Shown in pieces: positions 51,936 through 64,000 of a stretch of DNA of 64,000 nucleotides (the first letter of the stretch is position 1; every line of letters begins with the position of its first letter). Source of the DNA: Punica granatum (lineage: Eukaryota > Streptophyta > Magnoliopsida > Myrtales > Lythraceae); NCBI RefSeq assembly GCF_007655135.1, contig NW_022204036.1:24913-88912 (forward strand). Reading direction: 5' to 3'. The position numbers and the translations under genes were made by a program. The notes under the pieces were generated by a model, which did not search any database, was not told the origin of the DNA, and saw only the letters and a list, made by a program, of their open reading frames with translations.

Positions 51936-54900
51936 ATGGATCAAGACATCTCATCTTCCCCATCCATATCACGAGAATATATTTCCTTAATATATCCAAG
52001 ATATGCTTCTTTGGGTTGGCTTGTGATACAGATTTGACTTGAAAATCCTCGCCCATTTGACGCAGCGCGGATCACGATTTCTAGCGCCTAAATCTGAATT
52101 TAGACTCGAAGGAATAGAAACGGCTAAACCCTAACGATATGCCGAAAACATAGAGTTATAGCAAACTCAAAGTATCTTTCATCAATAGTTATTTCTGAAA
52201 TATCTAGTTCTCCCATTTTGTACATTGAGATGGACTATATATAGCCCTAAGAAAACGAAGAAACTAAAATTGAAAATTAGAATCTAGGCCGTTACTATGT
52301 AACTTCCTCAAACAAAATAAGTAATTATTCCAAAATTGGAAACTTTAGACTCTTGAGTCGAACTAAAATTGCTAGTCATATATAATTCTAAAAATATTTA
52401 TGTCAAAATTAAATATATTACCAAATTAAGATAATAATATTCTTAGTCTATGGATCAAGACATCTCATCTTCCCCATCCATATCACGAGAATATTTCCTT
52501 AATATATCCAAGATATTTTCTTTGGGCTTGGGCTTGTTGATACAGATTTGACTTGAAAATCCTCCGCCTCATTGACGCAGCGCGGATCACGATTTCTAGC
52601 GCCTAAATCTGAATTTAGACTCGAAGGGAATAGAACACGGCTAAACCCTAACGATATGCCGAAAACAAAGAGTTATAGCAAACTCAAAGTATCATTCATC
52701 AATAGTTGTTTCTGAAATATCTAGTTTTCCCTTTTTGTACATTGAGATGGACTATATATAGGCCTAAGAAAACGAAGAAACTAAAATAGGAAATTAGATT
52801 TTAGGCCGTTACCATGTAACTTCCTAAAACAAAATAAGTAATTATTCCAAAATTGGAAACTTTAGACTCTTGACTCGAACTAAAATTGCTAGTCATATAT
52901 AATTCTAAAATATTTATGTCTAAATTAAATATATTACAAAATTAAGATAATAATATTCTCAGTCTATGGATCAAGACATCTCATCTTCCCCATCCATATC
53001 ACGAGAATATTTCCTTAATATATCCAAGATATGCTTCTTGGGTTGGGCTTGTTGATACAGATTTGACTTGAAAATCCTCCGCCTCATTGACGCAGCGGGA
53101 TCACGATTTCTAGCGCCTAAATCTGAATTTAGACTCGAAGGGAATAGAACACGGCTAAACCCTAACGATATGCCGAAAACAAAGAGTTATAGCAAACTCA
53201 AAGTATCATTCATCATAGTTGTTTTTTCTGAAATATCTAGTTCTCCCTTTTGTACATTGAGATGGACTATATATAGCCTAAGAAAACGAAGAAACTAAAA
53301 TAGGAAATTAGAATCTAGGCCGTTACCATTGTAACTTCCTAAAACAAAATAAGTAATTATTCCAAAATTGGAAACTTTAGACTCTTGACTCGAAATAAAA
53401 TTGCTAGTCATATATAATTCTAAAAATATTTATGTCTAAATTAAATATATTACCAAATTAAGATAATAATACTCAGTCTATGGATCAAGACATCTCATCT
53501 TCCCATCCATATCACGAGAATATTTCCTTAATATATCCAAGATATGCTTCTTTGGGCTTGGGCTTGTTGATACAGATTTGACTTGAAAATCCTCCGCCTC
53601 ATTGACGCAGCGCGGATCACGATTTCTAGCGCCTAAATCTGAATTTAGACTCGAAGGGAATAGAACACGGCTAAACCCTAACGATATGCCGAAAACAAAG
53701 AGTTATAGCAAACTCAAAGTATCATTCATCAATAGTTGTTTCTGAAATATCTAGTTCTCTCTCTTTTGTACATTGAGATGGACTATATATAGCCCTAAGA
53801 AAACGAAGAAACTAAAATAGGAAATTAGAATCTAGGCCGTTACCATGTACTTCCTAAAACAAAATAAGTAATTATTCCAAAATTGGAAACTTTAGACTCT
53901 TGACTCGAACTAAAATTGCTAGTCATATATAATTCTAAAAATATTTATGTCTAAATTAAATATATTACCAAATTAAGATAATAATATTCTCAGTCTATGG
54001 ATCAAGACATCTCATCTTCCCCATCCATATCACGAGAATATTTCCTTAATATATCCAAGATATGCTTTCTTGGGCTTGGGCTTGTTGATACAGATTTGAC
54101 TTGAAAATCCTCCGCCTCATTGACGCAGCGCGGATCACGATTTCTAGCGCCTAAATCTGAATTTAGACTCGAAGGGAATAGAACACGGCTAAACCCTAAC
54201 GATATGCCGAAAACAAAGAGTTATAGCAAACTCAAAGTATCATTCATCAATAGTTGTTTCTGAAATATCTAGTTCTCTCTTTTGTACATTGAGATGGACT
54301 ATATATAGGCCTAAGAAACTAAGAAACTAAAATAGGAAATTAGAATCTAGGCCGTTACCATGTAACTTCTAAAAAAAAAGTATTATTCCAAAATTGGAAA
54401 CTTTAGACTCTTGACTCGAACTAAAATTGCTAGTCATATATTCTAAAAATATTTATGTCTAAATTAATATATTACCAAATTAAGATAATAATATTCTCAG
54501 TCTATGGATCAAGACATCTCATCTTCCCCATCCATATCACGAGAATATTTCCTTAATATATCCAAGATATGCTTCTTTGGGCTTGGGCTTGTTGATACAG
54601 ATTTGACTTGAAAATCCTCCGCCTCATTGACGCAGCGCGGATCACGATTTCTAGCGCCTAAATCTGAATTTAGACTCGAAGGGAATAGAACACGGCTAAA
54701 CCCTAACGATATGCCGAAAACAAAGAGTTATAGCAAACTCAAAGTATCATTCATCAATAGTTGTTTCTGCTAAATATCTAGTTCTCCCTTGTACATTGAG
54801 ATGGACTATATATAGGCCTAAAAAACGAAGAAACTAAAATAGGAAATTAGAATCTAGGCCGTTACCATGTAACTTCCTAAAACAAAATAAGTAATTATTC

Positions 54901-57900
54901 CAAAATTGGAAACTTTAGACTCTTGACTCGAAAAAATTGCTAGTCATATATAATTCTAAAAATATTTATGTCTAAATTAAATATATTACCAATTAAGATA
55001 ATAATATTCTCAGTCTATGGATCAAGACATCTCATCTTCCCCATCCATATCACGAGAATATTTCCTTAATATATCCAAGATATGCTTCTTTGGGCTTTGG
55101 GCTTGTTGATACAGATTTGACTTGAAAATCCCCCGCCTCATTGACACAGCGCGGATCACGATTTCTAGCGCCTAAATCTGAATTTAGACTCGAAGGGAAT
55201 AGAACACGGCTAAACCCTAACGATATGAAAAACAAAGAGTTATAGCAAACTCAAAGTATCATTCATCAATAGTTGTTTCTGATATATCTAGTTCTCCCAT
55301 TTTGTACATTGAGATGGACTATATATAGCCCTAAGAAAACGAAGAAACTAAAATAGGAAATTAGAATCTAGGCCGTTACCATGTCACTTCCTAAAACAAA
55401 ATAAGTAATTATTCCAAAATTGGAAGCTTTAAACTCTTGACTCGAAATAAAATTGCTAGTCATATATAATTCTATAACTATTTATGTCTAAATTAAAGAT
55501 ATTACCAAATTGAGATAATAATATTCTCAATCTATGGATCAAGACATCTCATCTTCCCCTTCCATATCACGAGAATATTTCCTTAATATATCCAAGATAT
55601 GTTTCTATGGGCTTGGGCTTGTTGATATAAATTTGACTTGAAAATCCTCCGCCTCATTGACGCAGCGCGGATCACGATTTCTAGCGCCTAAACCTGAATT
55701 TAGACTCGAAGGGAAGAGAACACGGCTAAACCCTAACGATATGCCGAAACAAAGAGTTATAGCAAACTCAAAGTATTATTCATCTATAGTTGTTTCTGAA
55801 ATATCTAGTTCTCTCTTCTTGTACGTTGAGATGGATTATTTATAAGCCTAAGAAAACTAAGAAACTAAAATAGGAAATTAGAATCTAGGCCGTTACAATG
55901 TAATTTCCTAAAACAAAATAATGATTATTCCAAAATTGGAAACTTTAGACACTTGACTCGAACTAAAATTGCTAGTCATATATAACTCGAAAAATAATTA
56001 TGTATAAATTAAATATATTACCAAATTAAGATAATAATATTCTCAGTCTATGGATCAAGACATCTCGTCTTCCCCTTCCATATCACGAGAATATTTTCAT
56101 AATATATCCAAAGATATGTTTCTTTGGGCTTGGGCTTCTTGATATAAATTTGACTTGAAAATCCTCCGCCTCATTGACGCAGCGCGGATCACGATTTCTA
56201 GCGCCTAAATCTGAATTTAGACTCGAAGGGAATAGAACACGGCTAAACCCTAACGATATGCCGAAAACAAAGAGTTATAGCAAACTCAAAGTATCATTCA
56301 TCAATAGTTGTTTCTGAAATATCTAGTTCTCCCTTTTGTACATTGAGATGGACTATATATAGGCCTAAGAAAACGAAGAAACTAAAATAGGAAATTAGAA
56401 TCTAGGCGTTACCATGTAACTTCCTAAACAAAATAAGTAATTATTCCAAAATTGGAAACTTTAGACTCTTGACTCGAACTAAAATTGCTAGTCATATATA
56501 ATTCTAAAAATATTTATGTCTAAATTAATATATTACCAAATTAAGATAATAATATTCTCAGTCTATGGATCAAGACATCTCATCTTCCCCATCCATATCA
56601 CGAGAATATTTCCTTAATATATCCAAGATATGCTTCTTTGGGTTTGGCTTGTTGATACAGATTTGACTTGAAAATCCTCCGCCTCATTGCGCAGCGGGAT
56701 CACGATTTCTAGCGCCTAAATCTGAATTTAGACTCGAAGGGAATAGAACACACTAAACCCTAACGATATGCCGAAAACAAAGAGTTATAGCAAACTCAAA
56801 GTATCATTCATCAATAGTTGTTTCTGAAATATCTAGTTCTCCCTTTTTGTACATTGAGATGGACTATATATAGCCCTAAGAAAACAAGAAACTAAATAGG
56901 AAATTAGAATCTAGGCCGTTACCATGTAACTTCCTAAAACAAAATAAGTAATTATTCCAAAATTGGAAACTTTAGACTCTTGACTCGAACTAAAATTGCT
57001 AGTCATATATAATTCTAAAAATATTTATGTCTAAATTAAATATATTACCAAATTAAGATAATAATATTCTCAGTCTATGGATCAAGACATCTCATCTTCC
57101 CCATCCATATCACGAGAATATTTCCTTAATATATCCAAGATATTTTCTTTGGGCTTGGGCTTGTTGATACAGATTTGACTTGAAAATCCTCCGCCTCATT
57201 GACGCAGCGCGGATCACGATTTCTAGCGCCTAAATCTGAATTTAGACTCGAAGGGAATAGAACACGGCTAAACCCTAACGATATGCCGAAAACAAAGAGT
57301 TATAGCAAACTCAAAGTATCATTCATCAATAGTTGTTTCTGAAATATCTAGTTCTCTCTTCTTGTACATTGAGATGGACTATATATAGGCCTAAGAAAAA
57401 AAGAAACTAAAATAGGAAATTAGAATCTAGGCCGTTACCATGTAACTTCTAAAAAAAGTAATTATTCCAAAATTGGAAACTTTAGACTCTTGACTCGAAA
57501 TAAAATTGCTAGTCATATATAATTCTAAAAATATTTATGTCTAAATTAATATATTACCAAATTAAGATAATAATATTCTCAGTCTATGGATCAAGACATC
57601 TCATCTTCCCCATCATATCACGAGAATATTTCCTTAATATATCCAAGATATGCTTCTTTGGGCTTGGCTTGTTGATACAGATTTGACTTGAAAATCCTCC
57701 GCCTCATTGACGCCGCGGATCACGATTTCTAGCGCCTAAATCTGAATTTAGACTCGAAGGGAATAGAACACGGCTAAACCCTAACGATATGCCGAAAACA
57801 AAGAGTTATAGCAAACTCAAAGTATCATTCATCAATAGTTGTTTCTGAAATATCTAGTTCTCCCTTTTGTACATTGAGATGGACTATATATAGCCCTAAG

Positions 57901-60159
57901 AAAACTAAGAAACTAAAATAGGAAATTAGAATCTAGGCCGTTACCATGTAACTTCCTAAAACAAAATAAGTAATTATTAAAAATTGGAAACTTTAGACTC
58001 TTGACTCGAACTAAAATTGCTAGTCATATATAATTCTAAAAATATTTATGTCTAAATTAAATATATTACCAAATTAAGATAATAATATTCTCAGTCTATG
58101 GATCAAGACATCTCATCTTCCCCATCCATATCACGAGAATATTTCCTTAATATATCCAAGATATGCTTCTTTGGGCTTGGCTTGTTGATACAGATTTGAC
58201 TTGAAAATCCTCCGCCTCATTGACGCAGCGCGGATCACGATTTCTAGCGCCTAAATCTGAATTTAGACTCGAAGGGAATAGAACACGGCTAACCCTAACG
58301 ATATGCCGAAAACAAAGAGTTATAGCAAACTCAAAGTATCATTCATCAATAGTTGTTTCTGAAATATCTAGTTCTCCCTTTTGTACATTGAGATGGACTA
58401 TATATAGCCCTAAGAAAACGAAGAAACTAAAATAGGAAATTAGAATCTAGGCCGTTACCATGTAACTTCCTAAAAACAAAATAAGTAATTATTCCAAAAT
58501 TGGAAACTTTAGACTCTTGACTCGAATAAAATTGCTAGTCATATATAATTCTAAAAATATTTATGTCTAAATTAATATATTACCAAATTAAGATAATAAT
58601 ATTCTCAGTCTATGGATCAAGACATCTCATCTTCCCATCCATATCACGAGAATATTTCCTTAATATATCCAAGATATGCTTCTTTGGGTTTGGGCTTGTT
58701 GATACAGATTTGACTTGAAAATCCTCCGCCTCATTGACGCAGCGCGGATCACGATTTCTAGCGCCTAAATCTGAATTTAGACTCGAAGGGAATAGAACAC
58801 GGCTAAACCCTAACGATATGCCGAAAACAAAGAGTTATAGCAAACTCAAAGTATCATTCATCAATAGTTGTTTCTGAAATATCTAGTTCTCCCTTTTGTA
58901 CATTGAGATGGACTATATATAGCCCTAAGAAAACGAAGAAACTAAAATAGGAAATTAGAATCTAGGCCGTTACCATGTCACTTCCTAAAACAAAATAAGT
59001 AATTATTCCAAAATTGGAAAATTTAGACTCTTGACTCGAAATAAAATTGCTAGTCATATATAATTCTAAAAATATTTATGTCTAAATTAAATATATTACC
59101 AAATTAAGATAATAATATTCTCTGTCTATGTATCAAGACATCTCATCTTCCCCTTCCATATCACGAGAATATTTCCTTAATATATCCAAGATATGTTTCT
59201 TTGGGCTTTGGGTTGTTGATATAAATTTGACTTGAAAATCCTCCGCCTCATTGATTCTGCGCGGATAACGATTTCTAGCTCCTAAACTTGAATTTAGACT
59301 CGAAGGGAATAGAACATGGCTAAACCCTAACGATATGCCGAAAACAAAGAGTTATAGCAAACTCAAAGTATCATTCATCAATAGTTATTTCTGAAATATC
59401 CAGTTCTCTCTTCTTGTACATTGAGATGGACTATTTATAAGCCGAAGAAAACTAAGAAACTAAAATTGGAAATTAGAATCTAGGCCGTTACCATGTAACT
59501 TCTAAAAAAAAATTAATTATTCCAAAATTGGAAACTTTAGACTCTTGACTCGAATAAAATTGCTAGTCATATATAATTCTAAAAATATTTATGTCTAAAT
59601 TAAATATATTACAAAATTAAGATAATATATTCTCAGTCTATGGATCAAGACATCTCATCTTCCCCATCCATATCACGAGAATATTTCCTTAATATATCCA
59701 AGATATGCTTCTTTGGGTTTGGCTTGTTGATACAGATTTGACTTGAAAATCCTCCGCCTCATTGACGCAGCAGCGGATCACGATTTCTAGCGCCTAAATC
59801 TGAATTTAGACTCGAAGGGAATAGAACACGGCTAAACCCTAACGATATGCCGAAAACAAAGAGTTATAGCAAACTCAAAGTATCATTCATCAATAGTTGT
59901 TCTGAAATATCTAGTTCTCCTTCCCATTTTGTACATTGAGATGGACTATATATAGCCCTAAGAAAACGAAGAAACTAAAATAGGAAATTAGAATCTAGGC
60001 CGTTACCATGTAACTTCCTAAAACAAAATAAGTAATTATTCCAAAATTGGAAACTTTAGACTCTTGACTCGAAATAAAATTGCTAGTCATATATAATTCT
60101 AAAAATATTTATTCTAAATTAAATATATTACCAAATTAAGATAATAATATTCTCAGTCT

Positions 60160-60731
60160 ATGGATCAAGACATCTCATCTTCCCCATCCATATCACGAGA
60201 ATATTTCCTTAATATATCCAAGATATGTTCTTTGGGCTTGGGCTTGTTGATATAGATTTGACTTGAAAATCCTCCGCCTCATTGACGCAGCGCGGATCAC
60301 GATTTCTAGCGCCTAAATCTGAATTTAGACTCGAAGGGAATAGAACACGGCTAAACCCTAACGATATGCCGAAAACAAAGAGTTATAGCAAACTCAAAGT
60401 ATCATTCATCAATAGTTGTTTCTGAAATATCTAGTTTCTCTTCTTGTACATTGAGATGGACTATTTATAGATATAGAAATTAAGAAACTAAAAAGTTATT
60501 AGAATCAATAGTCATACTATTACAATAAATAAGAAAAAATAATTCCAAAATAAAATAGGAAATTTAGAATCTAGGCCGTTACTCATGTAACCTCCTAAAA
60601 AAAATAAGTATTATTCCAAAATTGAAACTTAGACTCTTGACTCGAAATAAAATTGCTAGTCATATATAATTCTAAATATTTATGTCTAAATTAACAATAT
60701 TACCAATTTAAGATAATAATATTCTTAGTCT
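60160..60731 (+). repeat. Over-long satellite monomer (572 bp)
   Basis: About 55 extra bases lie at roughly 60468-60560. The inserted stretch is a degraded copy of the adjoining monomer segment: AAGAAACTAAAA, TTATTAGAATC, TTACAAT, AAATAAGAAAAAATAATTCCAAAATA, followed by the regular AAAATAGGAAATTTAGAATC. It looks like an internal tandem duplication with many changes, or a low-quality consensus patch. Confidence 0.8.
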
Positions 60732-61248
60732 ATGGATCAAGACATCTCATCTTCCCCATTCAACTCACGAGAATATTTCCATAATATATCCAAGATATGC
60801 TTCTTTGGGATTGGGCTTGTCGATTCATATTTGACTTGAAAATCCTCCGCCTAATTGACGCAGCGCGGATCACAATTTCTAGTGCCTAAATCTGAATTTA
60901 GACTCGAAGGGAATAGAACACGGCTAAACCCTAACGATATGCCGAAAACAAACAGTAATAGCAAACCCAAAGTATCATTTATCAATAGTTGTTTCTGAAA
61001 TAACTAGTTCTCTCTTCTTGTACATTGAGATGGACTATATATAGCCCTAAGAAAACGAAGAAACTAAATAGGAAATTAGAATCTAGGCCGTTACCATGTA
61101 ACTTCCTAAAACAAAATAAGTAATTATTCCAAAATTGGAAACTTTAGACTCTTGACTCGAAATAAAATTGCTAGTCATATATAATTCTAAAAATATTTAT
61201 GTCTAAATTAAATATATTACCAAATTAAGATAATAATATTCTCAGTCT
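60732..61248 (+). repeat. Diverged 'AAACCCAAAG' subfamily monomer
   Basis: CATTCAACTCACGAG, GGGATTGGGCTTGTCGATTC, CCTAATTGACG, ATCACAATTTCTAGTG, AACAGTAATAGC, AAACCCAAAGTATCATTTATC and AAATAACTAG. It shares TTGTCGAT and CCTAATTGACG with the unit at 40589 and directly follows the 572-bp unit. Confidence 0.78.
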
Positions 61249-64000
61249 ATGGATCAAGACATCTCATCTTCCCCATCCATATCACGAGAATATTTCCTTA
61301 ATATATCCAAGATATGCTTCTTTGGGTTTGGCTTGTTGATACAGATTTGACTTGAAAATCCTCCGCCTCATTGACGCAGCGCGGATCACGATTTCTAGCC
61401 TAAATCTGAATTTAGACTCGAAGGGAATAGAACACGGCTAAACCCTAACGATATGCCGAAAACAAAGAGTTATAGCAAACTCAAAGTATCATTCATCAAT
61501 AGTTGTTTCTGAAATATCTAGTTCTCCCTTTTTGTACATTGAGATGGACTATATATAGCCCTAAGAAAACGAAGAAACTAAAATAGGAAATTAGAATCTA
61601 GGCCGTTACCATGTAACTTCCTAAAACAAAATAAGTAATTATTCCAAAATTGGAAACTTTAGACTCTTGACTCGAATAAAATTGCTAGTCATATATAATT
61701 CTAAAAATATTTGTCTAAATTAAATATATTACCAAATTAAGATAATAATATTCTCAGTCTATGGATCAAGACATCTCATCTTCCCCATCCATATCACGAG
61801 AATATTTCCTTAATATATCCAAGATATGCTTCTTTGGGTTTGGGCTTGTTGATACAGATTTGACTTGAAAATCCTCCGCCTCATTGACGCAAGCGGATCA
61901 CGATTTCTAGCGCCTAAATCTGAATTTAGACTCGAAGGGAATAGAACACGGCTAAACCCTAACGATATGCCGAAAACAAAGAGTTATAGCAAACTCAAAG
62001 TATCATTCATCAATAGTTGTTTCTGAAATATCTAGTTCTCCCATTTTTGTACATTGAGATGGACTATATATAGGCCTAAGAAAACGAAGAAACTAAAATA
62101 GGAAATTAGAATCTAGGCCGTTACAATATCATGTCACTTCTAAAACAAAATAAGTAATTATTCCAAAATTGGAAACTTTAGACTCTTGACTCGAACTAAA
62201 ATTGCTAGTCATATAATTCTAAAAATATTTATGTCTAAATTAAATATATTACCAAATTAAGATAATATATTCTCAGTCTATGGATCAAGACATCTCAACT
62301 TCCCCATCAATATCACGAGAATATTTCCTTAATATATCCAAGATATGCTTCTTTGGGCTTGGGCTTGTTGATATCGATTTGACTTGAAAATCCTCCGCCA
62401 CATTGACGCAGCGCGGATCACGATTTCTAGCGCCTAAATCTGAATTTAGATTCGTAGGGAATAGAACACGGCTAAACCCTAACGATATGCCGAAAATAAA
62501 GAGTTATTACAAACTCAAACTATCATTTATCAATAGTTGTTTTTGAGATATCCAGTTCTCTCTTCTTGTACATTGAGATGGACTATATATAGGCCTAAGA
62601 AAACTAAGAAACTAAATAGGAAATTAGAATCTAGGCCGTTACCATGTAACCCTAAAAAAAAAGTAATTATTCCAAAATTGGAAACTTTAGACTCTTGACT
62701 CGAACTAAAATTGCTAGTCATATATAATTCTAAAAATATTTATGTCTAAATAAATATATTACCAAATTAAGATAATAATATTCTCAGTCTATGGATCAAG
62801 ACATCTCATCTTCCCCATCCATATCACGAGAATATTTCCTTAATATATCCAAGATATGCTTCTTTGGGCTTGGCTTGTTGATACAGATTTGACTTGAAAA
62901 TCCTCCGCCTCATTGACGCAGCGCGGATCACGATTTCTACGCCTAAATCTGAATTTAGACTCGAAGGGAATAGAACACGGCTAACCCTAACGATATGCCG
63001 AAAACAAAGAGTTATAGCAAACTCAAAGTATCATTCATCAATAGTTGTTTCTGAAATATCTAGTTCTCTCTTCTTGTACATTGAGATGGACTATATATAG
63101 GCCTAAGAAGAAGACTAAGAAACTAAAATAGGAAATTAGAATCTAGGCCGTTACCATGTAACTTCCTAAAAAAAAAAGTAATTATTCCAAAATTGGAAAC
63201 TTTAGACTCTTGACTCGAATAAAATTGCTAGTCATATATAATTCTAAAAATATTTATGTCTAAATTAAATATATTACCAAATTAAGATAATAATATTCTA
63301 AGTCTATGGATCAAGACATCTCATCTTCCCCATCCATATCACGAGAATATTCCTTAATATATCCAAGATATGCTTCTTTGGGTTGGGCTTGTTGATACAG
63401 ATTTGACTTGAAAATCCTCCGCCTCATTGACGCAGCGCGGATCACGATTTTCTAGCGCCTAAATCTGAATTTAGACTCGAAGGGAATAGAACACGGCTAA
63501 ACCCTAACGATATGCCGAAAACAAAGAGTTATAGCAACTCAAAGTATCATTCATCAATAGTTGTTTCTGAAATATCTAGTTCTCCCATTTTGTACATTGA
63601 GATGGACTATATATAGCCCTAGAAACGAAGAAACTAAAATAGGAAATTAGAATCTAGGCCGTTACCATGTAACTTCCTAAAACAAAATAAGTAATTATTC
63701 CAAAATTGGAAACTTTAGACTCTTGACTCGAAATAAAATTGCTAGTCATATATATTCTAAATATTTATGTCTAAATTAAATATATATTACCAAATTAAGA
63801 TAATAATATTCCAGTCTATGGATCAAGACATCTCTCTCTTCCCATCCATATCACGAGAATATTTCCTTAATATATCCAGATATGCTTCTTTGGGTTTGGG
63901 CTTGTTGATACAGATTTGACTTGAAAATCCTCCGCCTCATTGACACAACGCGGATCACGATTTCTAGCGCCTAAATCTGAATTTAGACTCGAAGGGAATA

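Larger units (their letters stand above)
7727..64000 (+). repeat. Satellite DNA array, ~517-bp monomer, about 109 tandem copies
   Basis: Head-to-tail tandem repeats fill the rest of the window. The anchor ATGGATCAAGACATC occurs 110 times in recognisable form from 7881 to 63818. Of 109 intervals, 104 are 505-522 bp and five are exceptional (411, 413, 410, 479, 572). Every unit has the same orientation and no other element interrupts the array. Monomers are AT-rich with one GC-richer core (GACGCAGCGCGGATCACG). They include an inverted repeat CTAAAT-CTGA-ATTTAG, a second TTCCAA-AA-TTGGAA and a palindromic CTATATATAG. I do not recognise the family. It is not 5S rDNA, whose unit length can be similar. 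The array runs off the right edge of the window. Confidence 0.98.
44718..64000 (+). repeat. Satellite zone D: core-like units with many 1-bp gaps
   Basis: Anchors at 44718, 45232, 45747, 46265, 46776, 47292, 47799, 48317, 48835, 49352, 49865, 50386, 50903, 51421, 51936, 52450, 52966, 53480, 53997, 54504, 55017, 55534, 56050, 56565, 57077, 57586, 58098, 58612, 59128, 59640, 60160, 60732, 61249, 61761, 62280, 62791, 63306 and 63818. Base substitutions are few, but one- to few-base losses are frequent (CTTGGCTTG for CTTGGGCTTG, CTTCCCATCC for CTTCCCCATCC, TAATATATT for TAAATATATT), so intervals often fall to 507-516 bp. The last unit is cut by the window end. Confidence 0.9.

Noticed and set aside
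62530..62721. A 63-codon minus-strand frame
   Set aside because: Created by small indels within one satellite unit; absent from other units.
7727..64000. CRISPR array
   Set aside because: Repeats are about 517 bp and directly adjacent, with no short repeat plus unique spacer structure, in a plant context.
7727..64000. 5S rDNA tandem array (similar unit length)
   Set aside because: No 120-bp 5S gene sequence or internal Pol III box A/box C pattern is visible in the monomer.
7727..64000. Firm call of a centromere
   Set aside because: Array length, dyads and a near-triple nucleosome length are compatible, but knobs and subtelomeres look similar; no sequence feature here is decisive, and I saw no CENP-B-box-like element.

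Overview
The window is plant nuclear heterochromatin. It holds two things: one Ty1/copia LTR retrotransposon at the left edge (1-7726), and about 56 kb of uninterrupted head-to-tail satellite DNA with a monomer of about 517 bp (7727-64000). I found no host protein-coding gene, tRNA, rRNA or CRISPR array. The plant assignment rests on the copia domain order (gag, protease, integrase, RT, RNase H), a tRNA-iMet-type primer binding site, and an LTR 5' end resembling the BARE/Angela group. A plant-type promoter motif in the LTR and telo-box motifs in the satellite agree with it. The species cannot be named from the sequence.

Retrotransposon. The element reads left to right. The 5' LTR is cut by the window edge (1-1352 remain). 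It is followed by the PBS (1355-1366), a leader, gag with a CCHC knuckle, protease, integrase, reverse transcriptase with YVDD, RNase H, the pol stop (6002-6004), a polypurine tract and a complete 1708-bp 3' LTR (6019-7726). Nearly every catalytic residue is still legible, but the reading frame is broken about fourteen times. All the breaks I could trace look like 1-2 bp indels rather than nonsense substitutions, while the first ~715 aligned bases of the two LTRs differ at only about three sites. That points to a young element with either many indel sequencing errors or unusual indel-driven decay.

Satellite. Using the recurring ATGGATCAAGACATC site as a ruler, I placed 110 anchors between 7881 and 63818. 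Of the 109 intervals, 104 lie between 505 and 522 bp; the exceptions are 410, 411, 413, 479 and 572 bp. All units have the same orientation. Four zones can be told apart: a diverged left zone (7727-17699) with a local dimer duplication; a trimeric higher-order repeat marked by a shared internal deletion (17700-22042); a strongly homogenised core (22043-44717); and a right zone (44718-64000) with core-like sequence but many single-base gaps. Old variant monomers recur at distances of 2 to 27 kb, indicating amplification of multi-monomer blocks.

The most interesting signals are these: nearly every full monomer carries a telo-box, two adjacent TGGGCT motifs and a palindromic TATA-like decamer; the trimer marker deletion removes exactly the telo-box/TATA half; and the LTR carries a perfect match to the plant snRNA-gene upstream sequence element at Pol II-like spacing from a TATA stretch. 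I did not find a new protein-coding system.
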